NCBI GenBank assembly: GCA_000708835.1
Contig: DF236957.1
Span: 1 to 64,000, forward strand
Reading direction: 5' to 3'
Source: Klebsormidium nitens
Taxonomy: Eukaryota > Streptophyta > Klebsormidiophyceae > Klebsormidiales > Klebsormidiaceae
Length of the DNA: 64,000 nucleotides
The position numbers and the translations under genes were made by a program. The notes beneath the pieces were generated by a model, which was not told where the DNA came from, made no database searches, and saw only the letters and a program-made list of their open reading frames with translations. This document shows positions 35,448-47,976 of the stretch, piece after piece (within the stretch, counting starts at the first letter, position 1; each line of letters begins with the position of its first letter).

Positions 35448-38400
35448 ATGGCGGGGGCGATCAACGAGCTCAGAGACCAGCTTGGGTTCTGCAGAAGCAA
35501 TGGGGACTGGGAAGAGGAGTCCAGGTGCTTGAATGCACTTGCCTCACGGTATAAAACAGCCGGGCATTACGTCAAGGCGATCCAGTTTCTAGAGGAAGAC
35601 TACCGAATGCTCAAGAAAAGAAAGCTGAGCGATAAAGAGAAGCTGGATCTTCTCTTGCCGTCTGTACAGAGCCTTGGGGAGCTGCACAACGGGCGGGGCA
35701 ACTTCGAACTTGGGCTCAAATTTCAAGTGAGTTTATGCCGCATTTCTAAGGCCTTGTTCTAAAAAATTTGCACATAGTGGTTGTCTTCAGCAATGACCAG
35801 CTGAAAGAGCAACGTGCTCCAACATGATCATTTCCGTCCCTCAAAATTTGGATGGCCTAATTGCCGTTGCAAAGGTTCTTACGGAACCCTTTCTTGCATT
35901 GACAACTTTTCTTGCAATCGGAAGGGTTTTCATGCTATGTACTCTGTCCTGGACCATTGAAGGTCAGTGTTTCAACGGCCGAAATTCATCCTAGCATGAA
36001 AACCCTTGGAAATGCTACGGCCGAGGGTTTCATGCTACAGGCTATTCCATGCAACCTCCTCGTACATATAAAATTTACTCAAGGCTAATGCATCTCGGCA
36101 ATAGACCGACCAGTTCAGATCAAACTTTCACAGAAACTAGAAGGTTCCCAGAAGAAATCCTTTCGCGAAATATCCTAACAATTGACCTTTTGTTGTACAG
36201 CATGAGCACCGCAACATGGCGCTCGCGTTGTCTCACCTCGACCCCTCCTGCCGCGAGCTGCAGCGTGCCGAGTGTCAGCTTGGGGTGGCATACATGGATA
36301 TGGCAGATCGAGAGAGGGAGGATCCTCAGAAGTCCGAGAGCCTGACAAAGCTCGCCAAGCAACACCTCACAGAGGCCCTGCAACTCGCTAGTGCAAACAA
36401 TCTGCAAAAGGCACTTGTTGATGCTCATAACAACATGGCCCTGCTAGCGATGCAAACAGACGACTTGACGCTGGCCATGAGTCACCTGAGCAAGGGGCTG
36501 AGGCTTTGCGACAATCTGTACCCTGACTCGGAAGCGCGTTTGCACCACGGCCTGGGGATGCTCTTCTCGAAGCAGGGCAACAAGCGCGAGGCTGCAAAAC
36601 ACATCAGAAAGGACATCGAGATCTGCCATCAGATTAAGCACCTGCAGGGCGAGGGCAAGGCTTTTTTGACGTTAGGAGACCTGCACTGCAAGTTTCACAG
36701 CTACGAGGATGCGATCGATGCGTACAGGAAGGCAGAGAGCATCTTCCGGTCCCTAGCCGATGAAGACGAGTCTGTCAAGGTGGCGCAGAATAACATCGAT
36801 GTGGCGATCGATCGCCGGGCGGCTAAGCAGGAGCTTGACGAGGCTCCCAAGGAACTAGGAAAGCTAGACCTCAGGCTAGCGGAGGTCAAGGGGACGGAAA
36901 AGGAGAGCGCCCTGCAGACTCGGAAAGCAAAGAGGCTCAAAGAGCTCGTCGAGGTTGCAAACAGGGTGGATGATTTTGAGAAGGTGCGCTCTTTGTTGTC
37001 TCATACCTCGCTCTACGTTGGACACCCAATTGCAGGGATGGTTGCATCTGCTCGGGTGTTATTTCGCTGGCGGTTCTTGAGGAGTGTCCGGTTGGGATCT
37101 GACCAGCAGAGTTAAAGTAGGATGACTACCTTTTGTTGACCTACTCTCTGTCTTGAAGTGCGAGCTTTATAAGAATGCCTCCAGTGCTTCGTATTTTGGG
37201 GCCCAACTGCAGCAGTCACAAACCAATCCTGATTAGTCCTTACAACCTGGTCATTGGTTGTCAACTGTTCTGGACGGAGCAAGAGTTGCTGATTGCTGTT
37301 CCTCCGCTTTTGTTGCAGGCAAGGGCCTACGCTGAGCAGCTAGCGGATCTTGCTTCCTGGCTGGGGGACCTGGGGCTGCAGGCAGACGCGTCAACCGCTG
37401 TCGGAGAGGCGTACTACAATCTGCAGAAGTATAGCGAGGCAGAGAAGTGGCACCGCAAGAGCTTCAACTACTCGCAGGCAATCAATTCTGCTGAGGTAAG
37501 CAGTGCAGAGAACACCAAATGATTGGTGCAGGTGCACAGAGGTACTGCTTGTCTGGCCAGAGTGCCAATACTTGATGCCTGAAGCGACAAGGGTCTCGTA
37601 AGCAAGTCTGTCCTCATCACGGATCAGAGGCAAGAATAGACTAACAAGAAGTGCCAGAGATGCGTTCCACTGTCATACCCATTCATATCGACCAGAAGGA
37701 CCACTTGTCTTCACTAGCTTGAATGGCAAGTCGATCATAACTTTGTATCTCCATGATCTTCCCAATCCTCTGTCTGCTGTCCTCGTGACTTGTCCCATAC
37801 GTCAGCCACCCCACCTCTTCTGGCAGGGCATGGCTGTGGCGATGACGAACATCGGAAACTGCTTAGACTGGCTTTCCCAACCGGAGGCGGCCGTGCGTGC
37901 CTATCACGAGGGCTACAAGTAAGCGATCGTCTGAAATGAACCCCTTCGTGGCCTCATGCATGCAGATTTGCCCTTGTTTGTTCATTGAAAGCTCGTCCTG
38001 CAACAAGATTTGAACACTCTGCTTTTTCGAAGGAGATGGTTGAATCTATTCTACTCTGGTGGCATGACCGTCCGTAATTTACAGTGATAGTGGAGCTGGC
38101 TGCGAAACATATTGTAGCAAACGTCCTATGCTGACGAGCATTGAGGACAGCTTCTGTCCTGCAGACCTCGCATATCACGCAATAGCGCACTTCCGTCAGC
38201 AGAGTGTGACTGTGCCTTCGCTCTGTTGTCCAGGAAAGCGAAGGAAGGCAACTTGCTGGATCAGCAGATTACGGCAGCGGGAAACATGCTCTGCGTCCTT
38301 GAGAGGACGAAGGACAGCGGGGAAATCAAGTGAGCAGGCTCATCCCTATGTAACAGAAGATCCTCGCTGCAAACTCGAATCTTTCTGCGTAAACAACCAG

Positions 38401-41400
38401 AATCTGCTGTGCGTTTCAATCCTTCCGGTAATATTGCACAGGATATTAAGCATTCCTTGCTGCCACGAAGAGAAGGGGTTAATCCGCCCTTGGCTGGCTT
38501 GACTTTTAAGGGGTGCTTACGATGCTCTTAATATCGAAACGTGAAACCATCGCCGACCCGTGAAAGTAGCATAAAGGGTCGTCAAAGATCAGGCTCCGTT
38601 GTAGATCACTTCGGGTCCTTTCAAAAGTGCCCAATCTCAATGATTCCACTACCGATCTGGCGAATTCCGCCTCATAAAAGATGGAAAGGAACGGCAGCTC
38701 TTAGGAAGAGCACGTTGCAAAATTTGGAAACTGATCCAACGAATGCAAATTGGGAAGTATCCACTTTAAAAGCAGATCTGCGAACAATTGTGCGCAGGAA
38801 GATTTGGACGACATGCGTGGCGGAGCCCTTTCTGCATCAAACAAGGAAGAATCAAAGGTGCCGCTGGAAATCAAAGCGACACGCATTTTCACTTGACTCT
38901 CTTTCTCCTCAACAGGAAATGGACCAAGGAGCTCCAGCGACTCGAGAAGCTCCAGAAGGATCAGCGGAGGGCAGGGGCAGTCCAGAAGAAACGCGCGGAG
39001 CAACCTGACGAGGCGCCCGTTCAAAAGAGGGCTCCAGCTACGGGCGCGGTCTACAAGAGCGCTCCAGCTACTGGTGGCGTCAAACCAGGGCCCCTTCTGT
39101 TTGGTTGTTCAAGCCGGGGGTCTCAACAGGCGGTAGCGAATCCAGTCAGGAAAGCCGCCCCTGCTGATTCGGTGAAAGCTCCTCCCAGGGAGCCCTACAA
39201 GGCGGAACGCAGTGAGATGGAAGCATACGGGATGAAACCAAAGGACAGGATTCGGCAGAGGTCGCCTCCCCGAAGACCGAAAGAGGTCGCGGCGGCTGGA
39301 GCTAAAGTGGGCGACAAGAAGACAGAAACGAGGGAAAACGGGGGCGTGGAGCGAGGCGCGGGAACTTCCGGCGGCAGAGGTGGTCCTGATAGGAAGGACA
39401 GTACGAGGAATTCAGGGGGGGGTGACGTGGCAGCGGGCAAGACCGCCACGGGTGCGAAGGTAAAGAAAGAGAGCGTGGGGCAAAGCCCAAGCGGGATGCT
39501 GGATCGGTGGCTAGGAAAAGGCGCCGAAGGCCAGCCGCACAAGAAGCAGCGGCGAGAGCAGGCCTCGTCAGCGGGCGGAGGCAATCCGGGAAGGAAGGCA
39601 GTGGGGGGCGTTTCGGGAGCAGGAACAGGAAACGAGGCCCCGTCACAGAACGAGAGCGGTGCGGCCGCGAAAGACGGGGCGGCGGTGAAGGAGCTGCTGA
39701 CGAAGCAGCGGCGGCGGGTGATTGAAGAGGATGACGAGAGCGAGGACGAAGATTCGCCGATGGTGGTCAAGAGGAGGCGGGTGGACACGGGGGCTGAAAG
39801 CGCAGAAAAGAACGATTTTGGGAGGGGCTTGAGGGAGGGTGAGCGGAATGCGGGTGAAGTGAGTGGGAGGACTGGAGACCGGAATGGCAGCGGAACGACG
39901 GCCGCAACGGAGCGGAAGAAAGGGACAATAGAAGCGGACGCACTGAAAGCTGTCACTAGAGAGTGGCAGAGTGACGTCAGTGATGCGCAGGGAGCTCCGG
40001 GAGTGGCTGTCTCTGAAGGACGGGACCGACAGACGGACCGCCCGAAGAAGACGGCCCTTACGGAAATCACAAACCGGGGGCCGCAAGCGGAGCCAGCCTC
40101 CAAGCCCGCAGCGAATAAGGGAGTGCCATGTGGCACGAGCAGCGGGGCCGTGCCGGAGGATCTGCTGGAGACGCAGCGGGTGGATCCCCTGACTCAGATG
40201 GGAGACAGCGAGGTCCCCCTGGAAGAGGAGGATCTCCCGGACGCCCTCCCGGAAAACCCGGTTAGGTTTTCTCACGCTGTCGAGGAAGCCTGCGGCCCTT
40301 CTAAAGGGTCACAGGGGGAAAGTAAGCGGACACCGGGAGGCCTTGCTGGGTCCGGACTGGGCGAGAAACGGTTGGAAGAAACGGCCGGGCCGTCGGGGAC
40401 GAGGCCTTTCGACTTGAACGAGCACAGCAGCGCGGGGCCAGAGACCGGGCGGAAGAGCATAGCGTCCGGAAAGGAGGCGACGTCTGGAAATACGGGGAGC
40501 TTCCGGGGGAGTCAGGTGAGGAAGTCTGGCGGCGTCATTTATAAAAGCTTGCCTATGAGGATGCTTTTCTAGAGATTGTCTCCAGTGCAGCAGGAGTCAG
40601 CATGATCCTCGTGGTGCCATGATGCAGGACCTAAAAGTTCAACGGTTCAACAGTTGACAATAAAGAAACAAAGTGGGTTCAGGGATTGATGGTTAGAAAC
40701 TGAAAAAGCCGCTTCAAAAAGACCCTTCGTTATGGTTTCTAAGAGAAGCAACTCAGAACTGATGCTTGCTTGGAGCCGTTAGGACATACAAAACATCCAG
40801 CCATGCGTTATCACATGCGACCGAACGTATTCTTTGTACCTCTCGTTGGGGCAAAGAGCCCGTACCTCGTGAACTCTCCTCTCAACCGTTCTCGCCTCCG
40901 CAGGCCAAGTCGATCCTGGCTAGGATCCACGGCCAGACGCTGAAGGTGATCATTCGGACACAAGGCGACGAGTCGCCGCCCAAAACTGTCGCTTGGCTTA
41001 TTGAGGAGATCGTGCGGCTTTACTCGTGCGACAGCGTCACAGGTAAGCAAGTCTCATGCTCTTCTGGGGAAGACGAACCTGGTTGTACGTGCCCTTCTGT
41101 GAAATGGGTCTGGTCCTTGTCTCATGTTCGCTGGATTCGACTTAACGGGCTGGAGATGCAAGGTAGCAGAGATACGTGTTCAGCAGTAACAACGCGACAC
41201 TTCAGTAGGGTGCACCGAACGGATTCTAGATTAAACAGGGTCAGAGCTAGCCCGGCTCCTTACGGGAATACGCGGCGGTTCTCGCTCTCGTCCGAGTCTG
41301 GGTTCGCTGTGGGCTTCAGCACGACACGTGACCGACTGATTTGGCTTAGGTCACCCTCAGCGACTTCTTCAAGGTTCGAACGTAGCTTCATCCGCCAGCC

Positions 41401-44400
41401 TCAATCTCGCTAGCTTCTGGGAAAGTCTTGCTTCATAGGTAGCCACAGTAACCCGTCGGAGGAAAGTTCCGGGACAGAACCCTCGCAAAGAAACTCAGCA
41501 ATGCCCTCGTCCGATGAAATTCCAGCCCGTCAAGGCAACCGTTAGCCGGTGTAATAACACCCCGTACTCGATGTTAAATACCCCTTTTAGCGGGTGTTCA
41601 TCCCTCTCACTAATCCATTCAAAACGTGCCCTGATTCCTGCAGGTGGGAGTCATCGTTCGGCGTCGCCTGAAAGCTTAACCATTTGGGCTCAACGTCTTG
41701 AGTTTCACGGCATCCTCAGATACAGCATTATAGATGCCGTTATGAATGCTGTGGAGATCTGTCAGAGTAAATGCGTCCTGATTCTTGCAGGCGGGAGCCC
41801 CATCGTGCGGCGACTTACACATAACGGCGTCTCGTTGAAGCCCATCCAAATCGCGGAAGACGTGCTCGGGGATCTTGCTCCGGACGAAGCCCTCGAAGCG
41901 CACGTCGATGGTAAGCAGTGTGACGCAAGCTTACGTCTTCTTGCTTGCGAAGGTCGACGAAAGCATCGGCCCAGGTTGGCACGAGGACCCCGTTGACGTT
42001 CACACGAACCCGTTTTTGTCTCCAATCGCGTTTACAACCTTATTCCAGTCACATGCTGTCGTTTCCGTCCATCTGCACAGATAGAACACCTTTCTATTCC
42101 AATAATATTCCAGTTGGACGCGCAGGCCTCCCTTCATAAGGGATCAAGTGACTGAGCAGAGCTCGCTGGAAATCCAAATGCGAATCTTCAGGGCAGTTCA
42201 AAATCGATATCAATACGATTGTTTCTCTTTGCTCTCCTTCGCTTTTTCTTCCTTCGTGGTTCTCTTGCCTCGTTCTCATTACATCGCCCATCTCCGAAAC
42301 CTGCAGGTATCATTAGGAAGCCCCTCTTGGCCCGCTACCAAGCGCACTGTGCCGCGCTCGGTCTAACTTGTAAACGGATTCCCAGAGCAATCTGTCGACT
42401 TAAGCCTCCCGACCGTATTCCTGCTCTTCTTCTTGCGAGAATATGCTTTTTCAGCAATTCCATCCCCTTTAGGTTGGACGAGAAAGCCCCTCTTGGCTCG
42501 CTACCAGGCGCACTGCACGGCGCTCGGTCAGACGCCCATTGCCGCAGTCGTTACGCGACTCGCGTCAAAGCACGAGGCCGAAGAAGAGGTGGAGCTACCG
42601 AGTTGTGGTCTTACGGACGACTCCGCGGGTCCCGTCTTGGCGGCGCTGGACGAGTGCGAAAGCTTGACGTTATTGAACCTTTCCCAGAACGCTTTAGGTG
42701 AGGTCATCAGCAAAGCCACGTGCGGTAGATTGTACTCTGTCGGCTTCTTTGAGGGTGAGCCGGCAAGCCCCTCCGTCCCCGGTTGAAGAGCGTTCGGTGA
42801 GCTTGCAAGCTACTGCTCAAAACCGCAGAGTGACGTTTGGCGCAGGAACCCTAACCACTTTCCTTGCTTTTCCTTTACAAGGATCGCAAAATCATAGAGC
42901 TACTTTTGTCGGACCATAAGACGTAATAAGTAGAAGGGAGAACATAACCTGCCCCTTCTCCGCTCCTTTCTGCCAGGCAATAGTACGGTGCACCGGATAC
43001 AGGAGCTGCTGGCGTCGCAACCGGACCTGGGCTTCTCGCTGGACCTGCATGCGAACCAATTGGGACCTGGCGCCCTCACGCAGGTGACTCACGCGCTTCT
43101 CGTTCCTGGTTTCTGCACCACACAACTTTCGTTCAAGAACTCCGCGGGCTGCAGCGCTATCCAGGAAGCCTTTGCGGCTTGCTTCTCTTGCTGTATTTTG
43201 GTCGTAACAAACCCGCGCGAGCCTGAAAGATTGCCCATGTTGAGCAACTTAAAACTGCGAAAGTGGGGTGGTAACCGTCCGCTCATATATGCTTTATGTC
43301 TGCCGTTGATTGCCTGACTTCGTGACGCTTTGCTCGCGATTCCTGCGGACGTCTTGGCTGAAGTTCTGCTGACGACTTCTGCTGACCACTTCTGCTGACG
43401 TGTCTGCAGCTTTCGCGGTGCCCCATCGTCCTCTCCCGCCTTGAGGTGCTGGACCTGTCCGGGAACCGGCTGACGGACGCCGCCGGACGGCACCTGGCGA
43501 CGCTTCTAGAGAAAGGATCGGGTAAGGGCTTACTACATCAATTATGCGCAAGTCGACCTCTTCACCCAATCATTACACCCATCGCCTTGTAGACATCTTT
43601 CTCAATCGGTGCCGTTCTGATCCGGACAAGCGTTATCACGTGCTTGCCTTTCGTTCCCGGATTCGGAATAGCGTCAGGAGGATAAGAAATGTATGGCCTC
43701 GTTCTCTCTCAATGCTTTGAACCCTTGGTGCAACGACTCGTCTCCCGCGAAAGCAGAGCCGTTGGGCTACCTCGTTGTGTAAGCTAATGTGAAGGACCTC
43801 TGCTTTTTCCAGCGCCCATGTCCCTTTGCGTCGACAATTGCAGCGAAAGAACTGTTTGTTAAGATCTCCATGCAACAAAGGTCACCTCCAGTGCTTCTTG
43901 TAACGTTTGTTCTCTTGTGCCATGAATTTTGCTTTCTGCAGCGCTTCGATCCTTCAGCCTCGACAACTGTGGGAAAGCACTACTACACCACTTCTTCGCC
44001 CATTGAAGATTACTCTTCTACTTACCTTCCATCACGTTCCGTTTCCTAGTCTGAGAAAGAGCTCTGCTTCTTGCAGCGCTCATGTCCCTCAGCCTCGACA
44101 ACTGCGGCCTCGCCACGCGCACCTTCACCGCCTTCGCAAACGCCCTGCGGCCGAACATCCCCTTGACTACGCTCCGCATTGGTGAGCTGGCCACGTGGCA
44201 AACTTCTGTACGCACAGAACGAGAAGCTCCCTACAAAAGGCTCCCAAAAGCATATAAAAGACCAGTCGCATAATTGGACACGCAAAGGCAGCCAGGCGAC
44301 TAAATGGTAAGCATTTGTCTTGTCTGGGTTACCGTGCTACAAAGGATCTGAATCTCTTGCTCTCTTTTTTTATGACCTCGCAGGGCACAACAATCCAGTC

Positions 44401-46933
44401 GCCGGCTCCGCGCTCACGGTTCTCGTCGAGAAGCTCGCGTCTTTGGGCAGGTAATCCGTTCTTGGACGCTCCTTCTGTTCAGCACAGCTCTAGCCTTGTC
44501 TGAATCAAATACAAGGATGCAATGTTCCTTGTAGGTAACCTGTCCCGTGTACCGCAACTCCACAGCTGAACTAAAGTATCGACCTTTGCTGGACAGTGCC
44601 GGGTTCAAGTACTTTTCGCAAAGTATCTGCATACACATCTTTTCTCATGGGATACCAGACTCTAGTCATTTGGGTCAAGCTCCTGCGTGTTTGTCAAAAG
44701 CTCACTCGATTCCGGTTTCTTGAGCACGTCTTCAATCTTCCGAGCCCGTCTTGAGGACCTTATCCCGGAACCCCATTATTTTCAGTTGGGATCTTGTACA
44801 GCAGCGCAGCTAGGAAGCCCCAAACCAGCGTTACGTTATGCTGACAAGCGTTCGCATAGCATGCTTAGCGCGGCTTTGTTTCTTTTGCAGTTTCTCCGAA
44901 CTGGACATTGCCGGAGTGTCCGCTGACCCGTCCGCAGCAGCCGCAATCGGACGCTTCCTGTGCCGGTCGCAAACCCTCCAAACGCTGAATCTGGCCGACA
45001 CAACTTTACGCGACGTGAGTGAACGGGTGTCAATTCTCGGTCCGCCTGACACAATCGTTCTCGACTCAAGGAACATGTTCGCTTTTGTTGGGAGACCGAC
45101 GAGCTTGCGTTCCTTCTACCAGTCAGCCTCACGAGCCCTCACGATTTGAGAAAGCTGGAATTGTTTTAGCGGTTTGCAACCGAGCGTCGCAAACCGAATA
45201 CGTGGAAGACAGGACTCGCCTTTCGACATCCGGTGTCCTTCTTGGCGACCTATCTGTAGACTTGCCACGACGGATGTCCGTCAACGGAAGTCCTTCTGAG
45301 ATATTTTAGAGCGCTTCAGAACGGATCAATGTCGCGTTCAAAGAGCCGCCAACAAATGAGCACTTGAAACCTCAAGTGACGTCAAATGTTCTTGAATCAG
45401 GCGGGTGCGGCGGCCCTTGCGAACGCCCTCGCAGCAGGAGATGGCGCCACATGTTCCTCCATCGACCTATCTGGCTGTCACTTCACCCCGCTCCAGGCCG
45501 CTCCTTTGTGCGTTCAGCTGACGCGCAACGCCTCGCTGACGTCACTCTCGCTGCGCGGGAACAAGCTGGGGGAACAGGTGATGATATCAACCAGCCGGAA
45601 TGTCTCCTCTGCTGACCAGAGCAAGTACTGCCACTCTTCAAAACTTCTGGTGACGTCAGCAGGTTCCTCGTCTCTAGCGCTTCGGCTGGCAGTTTCCAGC
45701 ATGCGAGAGTCCGTCAGAAACGACAGTCCGTTCGAGAGTCGCTGCAGAATCATCATACGTTTGTATATTCGAACCAACGGACTTTACAGAATCGAATGTT
45801 TCGAATAACCACGACCTCGGTTTTGGGCAGCTGAGGAATCCGGCTTGAAGAGATTACGTTTCACATCCAGTCCTGTTTCGCCCATCCTCTGTTTTTGACA
45901 TTTTTGAGAGTTCCTCTGCCAGGCCGCGAGCACGCTGAGGAGGAGCATCAGCGAGCCGACGAGCTGCTTACGGCAGCTTGACGTCAGCAGCTGCGGGCTG
46001 GCGGCTGGGACGCTCGTGGAGCTGGTCGGTGCCTCGGCGGGTGAGCGGTCCTGTGGCGAGACAGAGGGTTTTGTTGCCACGCGTTCACCGTTCTCTCCCT
46101 GATGTATCCGTTAGCGGTGGCTTCTTACTGATCTCCTTTAACGAGTCGGACTATGCGGTTGCATAAGCCTGACAGGATCTGCGAGTGGAGAAAAGATGTG
46201 TCGAAGAACACACGCCAAGAGCGATGCCCTTTAGAATTGCACCCACTACCCCACTTCAACCTGCAGCAGGGAAGGGGTTTGTGCACGACAACGGTAGATG
46301 TTCTGCCGCCTTACTGTTATGCATGACCTCACTATTTCGGCAATGAACGCTTTGATGCTCCCTAAAAGGGAGGGCAGGAAGTTTTGGGTGCTCCGGAAGG
46401 CACAGTCACTTTAGATACGGAGTCTACAACCATGCAGTGATTGTATTTTGCCTCGCTTCGCTACAGCTGCGGGTAGTCTCGAGGAGCTTCGTCTCGCCGC
46501 CAACTGCGACTTCTCGACGAACTCGGACGTTACAAAGCCGTCCGGCAGCGGGGGCCATCGTCCAGCGAACGACCAGGAGATTGTGCCTGAGAGCGAGGAG
46601 GAGGACGAGTGCGAATGGAGGCATCAGCCACGTGGAAGCCAACGAAGTAACGAATCTTCGAAAAAATCAGATTTGGGCACTGGGGAAACCGGTCCTTCGG
46701 GCCAGCCAGCTTCTGCGGATCGGAACCGGAAAGCTGGGGCAAGATCGAGGGCAACAGGGCAAGGTTTCCATGCGCTCTTGATAGCTGTGCGCTCTGCTGA
46801 GTCGTTGAAAGTTTTGGATCTGTCCGAAAATGGTCTCGTGAATGAAGAGTACAAGAAGTTGAAGGAGGTCTTCGAAACAAACGCCCAACAGTTGGAAGAT
46901 TGCTGGACACGCGGGCTTTTGAGGAAGCTATAA
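35448..46933 (+). CDS. TSK: TONSOKU/BRUSHY1-like TPR and LRR protein, 17 exons
   Basis: Exons: 35448-35726, 36201-36983, 37319-37495, 37827-37918, 38234-38329, 38916-40515, 40904-41042, 41791-41910, 42473-42697, 42977-43083, 43410-43521, 44077-44181, 44384-44450, 44891-45014, 45401-45577, 45923-46040, 46467-46933. All phases agree, giving 1595 residues. Residues 1-480 are LGN-type TPRs (for example GMAVAMTNIGNCLDWLSQPEAAV). About 480-1009 is a Lys/Glu/Gly/Pro-rich disordered linker encoded by one 1.6-kb exon. About 1010-1095 resembles a ubiquitin-like fold. The remainder is leucine-rich repeats (LTLLNLSQNALG, LEVLDLSGNRLTD, LKVLDLSENGL). In plants TSK acts in replication-coupled chromatin and DNA repair, its TPR domain reading histone H3.1. 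Arabidopsis TSK is about 1300 residues; the extra length here is linker. No ankyrin repeats seen. Confidence 0.93.
41630..41910 (+). repeat. duplicated acceptor and start of TSK exon 8
   Basis: TCCTGATTCTTGCAG|GCGGGAGCCCCATCGTGCGGCG at the true exon (41791) has an upstream partner, CCTGATTCCTGCAG|GTGGGAGTCATCGTTCGGCG, beginning its exon-like part at 41644. The offset is 147 bp. The copy soon runs out of similarity. Confidence 0.85.
42306..42697 (+). repeat. duplicated acceptor and start of TSK exon 9
   Basis: AGGAAGCCCCTCTTGGCCCG with the following CTACCAAGCGCACTG (exon-like start 42306) mirrors the true exon at 42473 (GAAAGCCCCTCTTGGCTCG, CTACCAGGCGCACTG). The offset is about 167 bp and the upstream copy lacks the rest of the exon. 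Confidence 0.88.
43813..44181 (+). repeat. three tandem copies of the TSK exon-12 5' end
   Basis: Exon-like starts after CAG at 43813, 43942 and 44077 (intact), spaced 129 and 135 bp. All read CGC(T/C)... then CTC/TCGACAA(C/T)TG. Only the last encodes the full LRR segment (LMSLSLDNCGL) and has a donor. Confidence 0.88.
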
Positions 46934-47976
46934 GCAGATGTCGAAATGCCAAGCTTCAAGTACTCAAAATATACGCTCTTAGCCCACGGCCGTGCAGCCA
47001 ACTAGCATCGTCCCCAACAGATTGCTTGGGAATCTGATTTTTTGCATAGATTGGTTCGTTGAAAGAGTTGCTGCTTTAGAGTTCTGGACCGCCAGCCAGC
47101 CAATCACCAGTCACGTACATCATGCATAAAGGACTAAGGGAGCTGACATTACAATGCCGTCACTATACTGACCATATGTCCATATGCCTATCGAGCAAAT
47201 ATGTCTGTGGCGCAAATCCCTGCTACAATCTGCATCAAAAAGTGTCAACACGCAGATCCATGATTTCTCAGCAGATTAACCCATGCATATGGAAAGCATG
47301 CGCTCAATCTATCCATGGCATTTTAAGGACCATCTGCAAGTTTCAAATTTCCCATGTGCATGTGCTTAAATGCAGAGGTCACAGCTTGTGCATATATTCG
47401 AATGCAAGTCGTCGGCTGTGCACATTCTGCGCAACTCGACATGACCAGTGCCGGTTAATTGCATGACCAGTGACATGCACTCGCGATAACGGTTAAGTGA
47501 TATGTGTCGCGACATGCACATGCGGTTGTCCGGGCAAACAGATCATGGCATCTGGTTAATATATATGAAGGACCAGATGCACAACTATAGCTCTTTTGGG
47601 TTTGCAATGACCAGTCATGCAGTTATTATGGCATGCAATCTCAAGAACCTTTCACATATGCATGTTCATATGAGAACAGAGCAGATAACACACTTGAATG
47701 TTTCCCCATCGAAGGTCCATCATGTCGGTTAAGGTCCTTATATTCTCTAACGTTAATGAATGCTACTGTCACCTTTTATGCACAGATTGCTTATTGTCCG
47801 CCCCTCTTCCGACCCGCCACTGCACATCCCGCGGCGCCAATAGCACCCGGACCGCTTCCCCTAACCACTCCCCACCTTGCTGAAACCCCACAATGTTTTC
47901 GAGTTTCCCGTCCCAAGTGCGACGGGCCCGCATCACAACTACATGCGGGCAGCAAGGGCCCGCCTCCCTTGGCCAC
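46934..47976. other. convergent intergenic region between TSK and eIF1, CATGCA-rich
   Basis: No gene recognised. Eight CATGCA/TGCATG hexamers fall in 47121-47664. A perfect 9-bp inverted repeat GCATCTGGT/ACCAGATGC lies at 47548-47580. Confidence 0.6.

Noticed and set aside
39195-40136. 313-codon open frame antisense to the TSK linker
   Set aside because: Low-complexity Ser/Pro/Leu translation of GC-rich linker DNA; no domains, and the sense frame fits the gene model.
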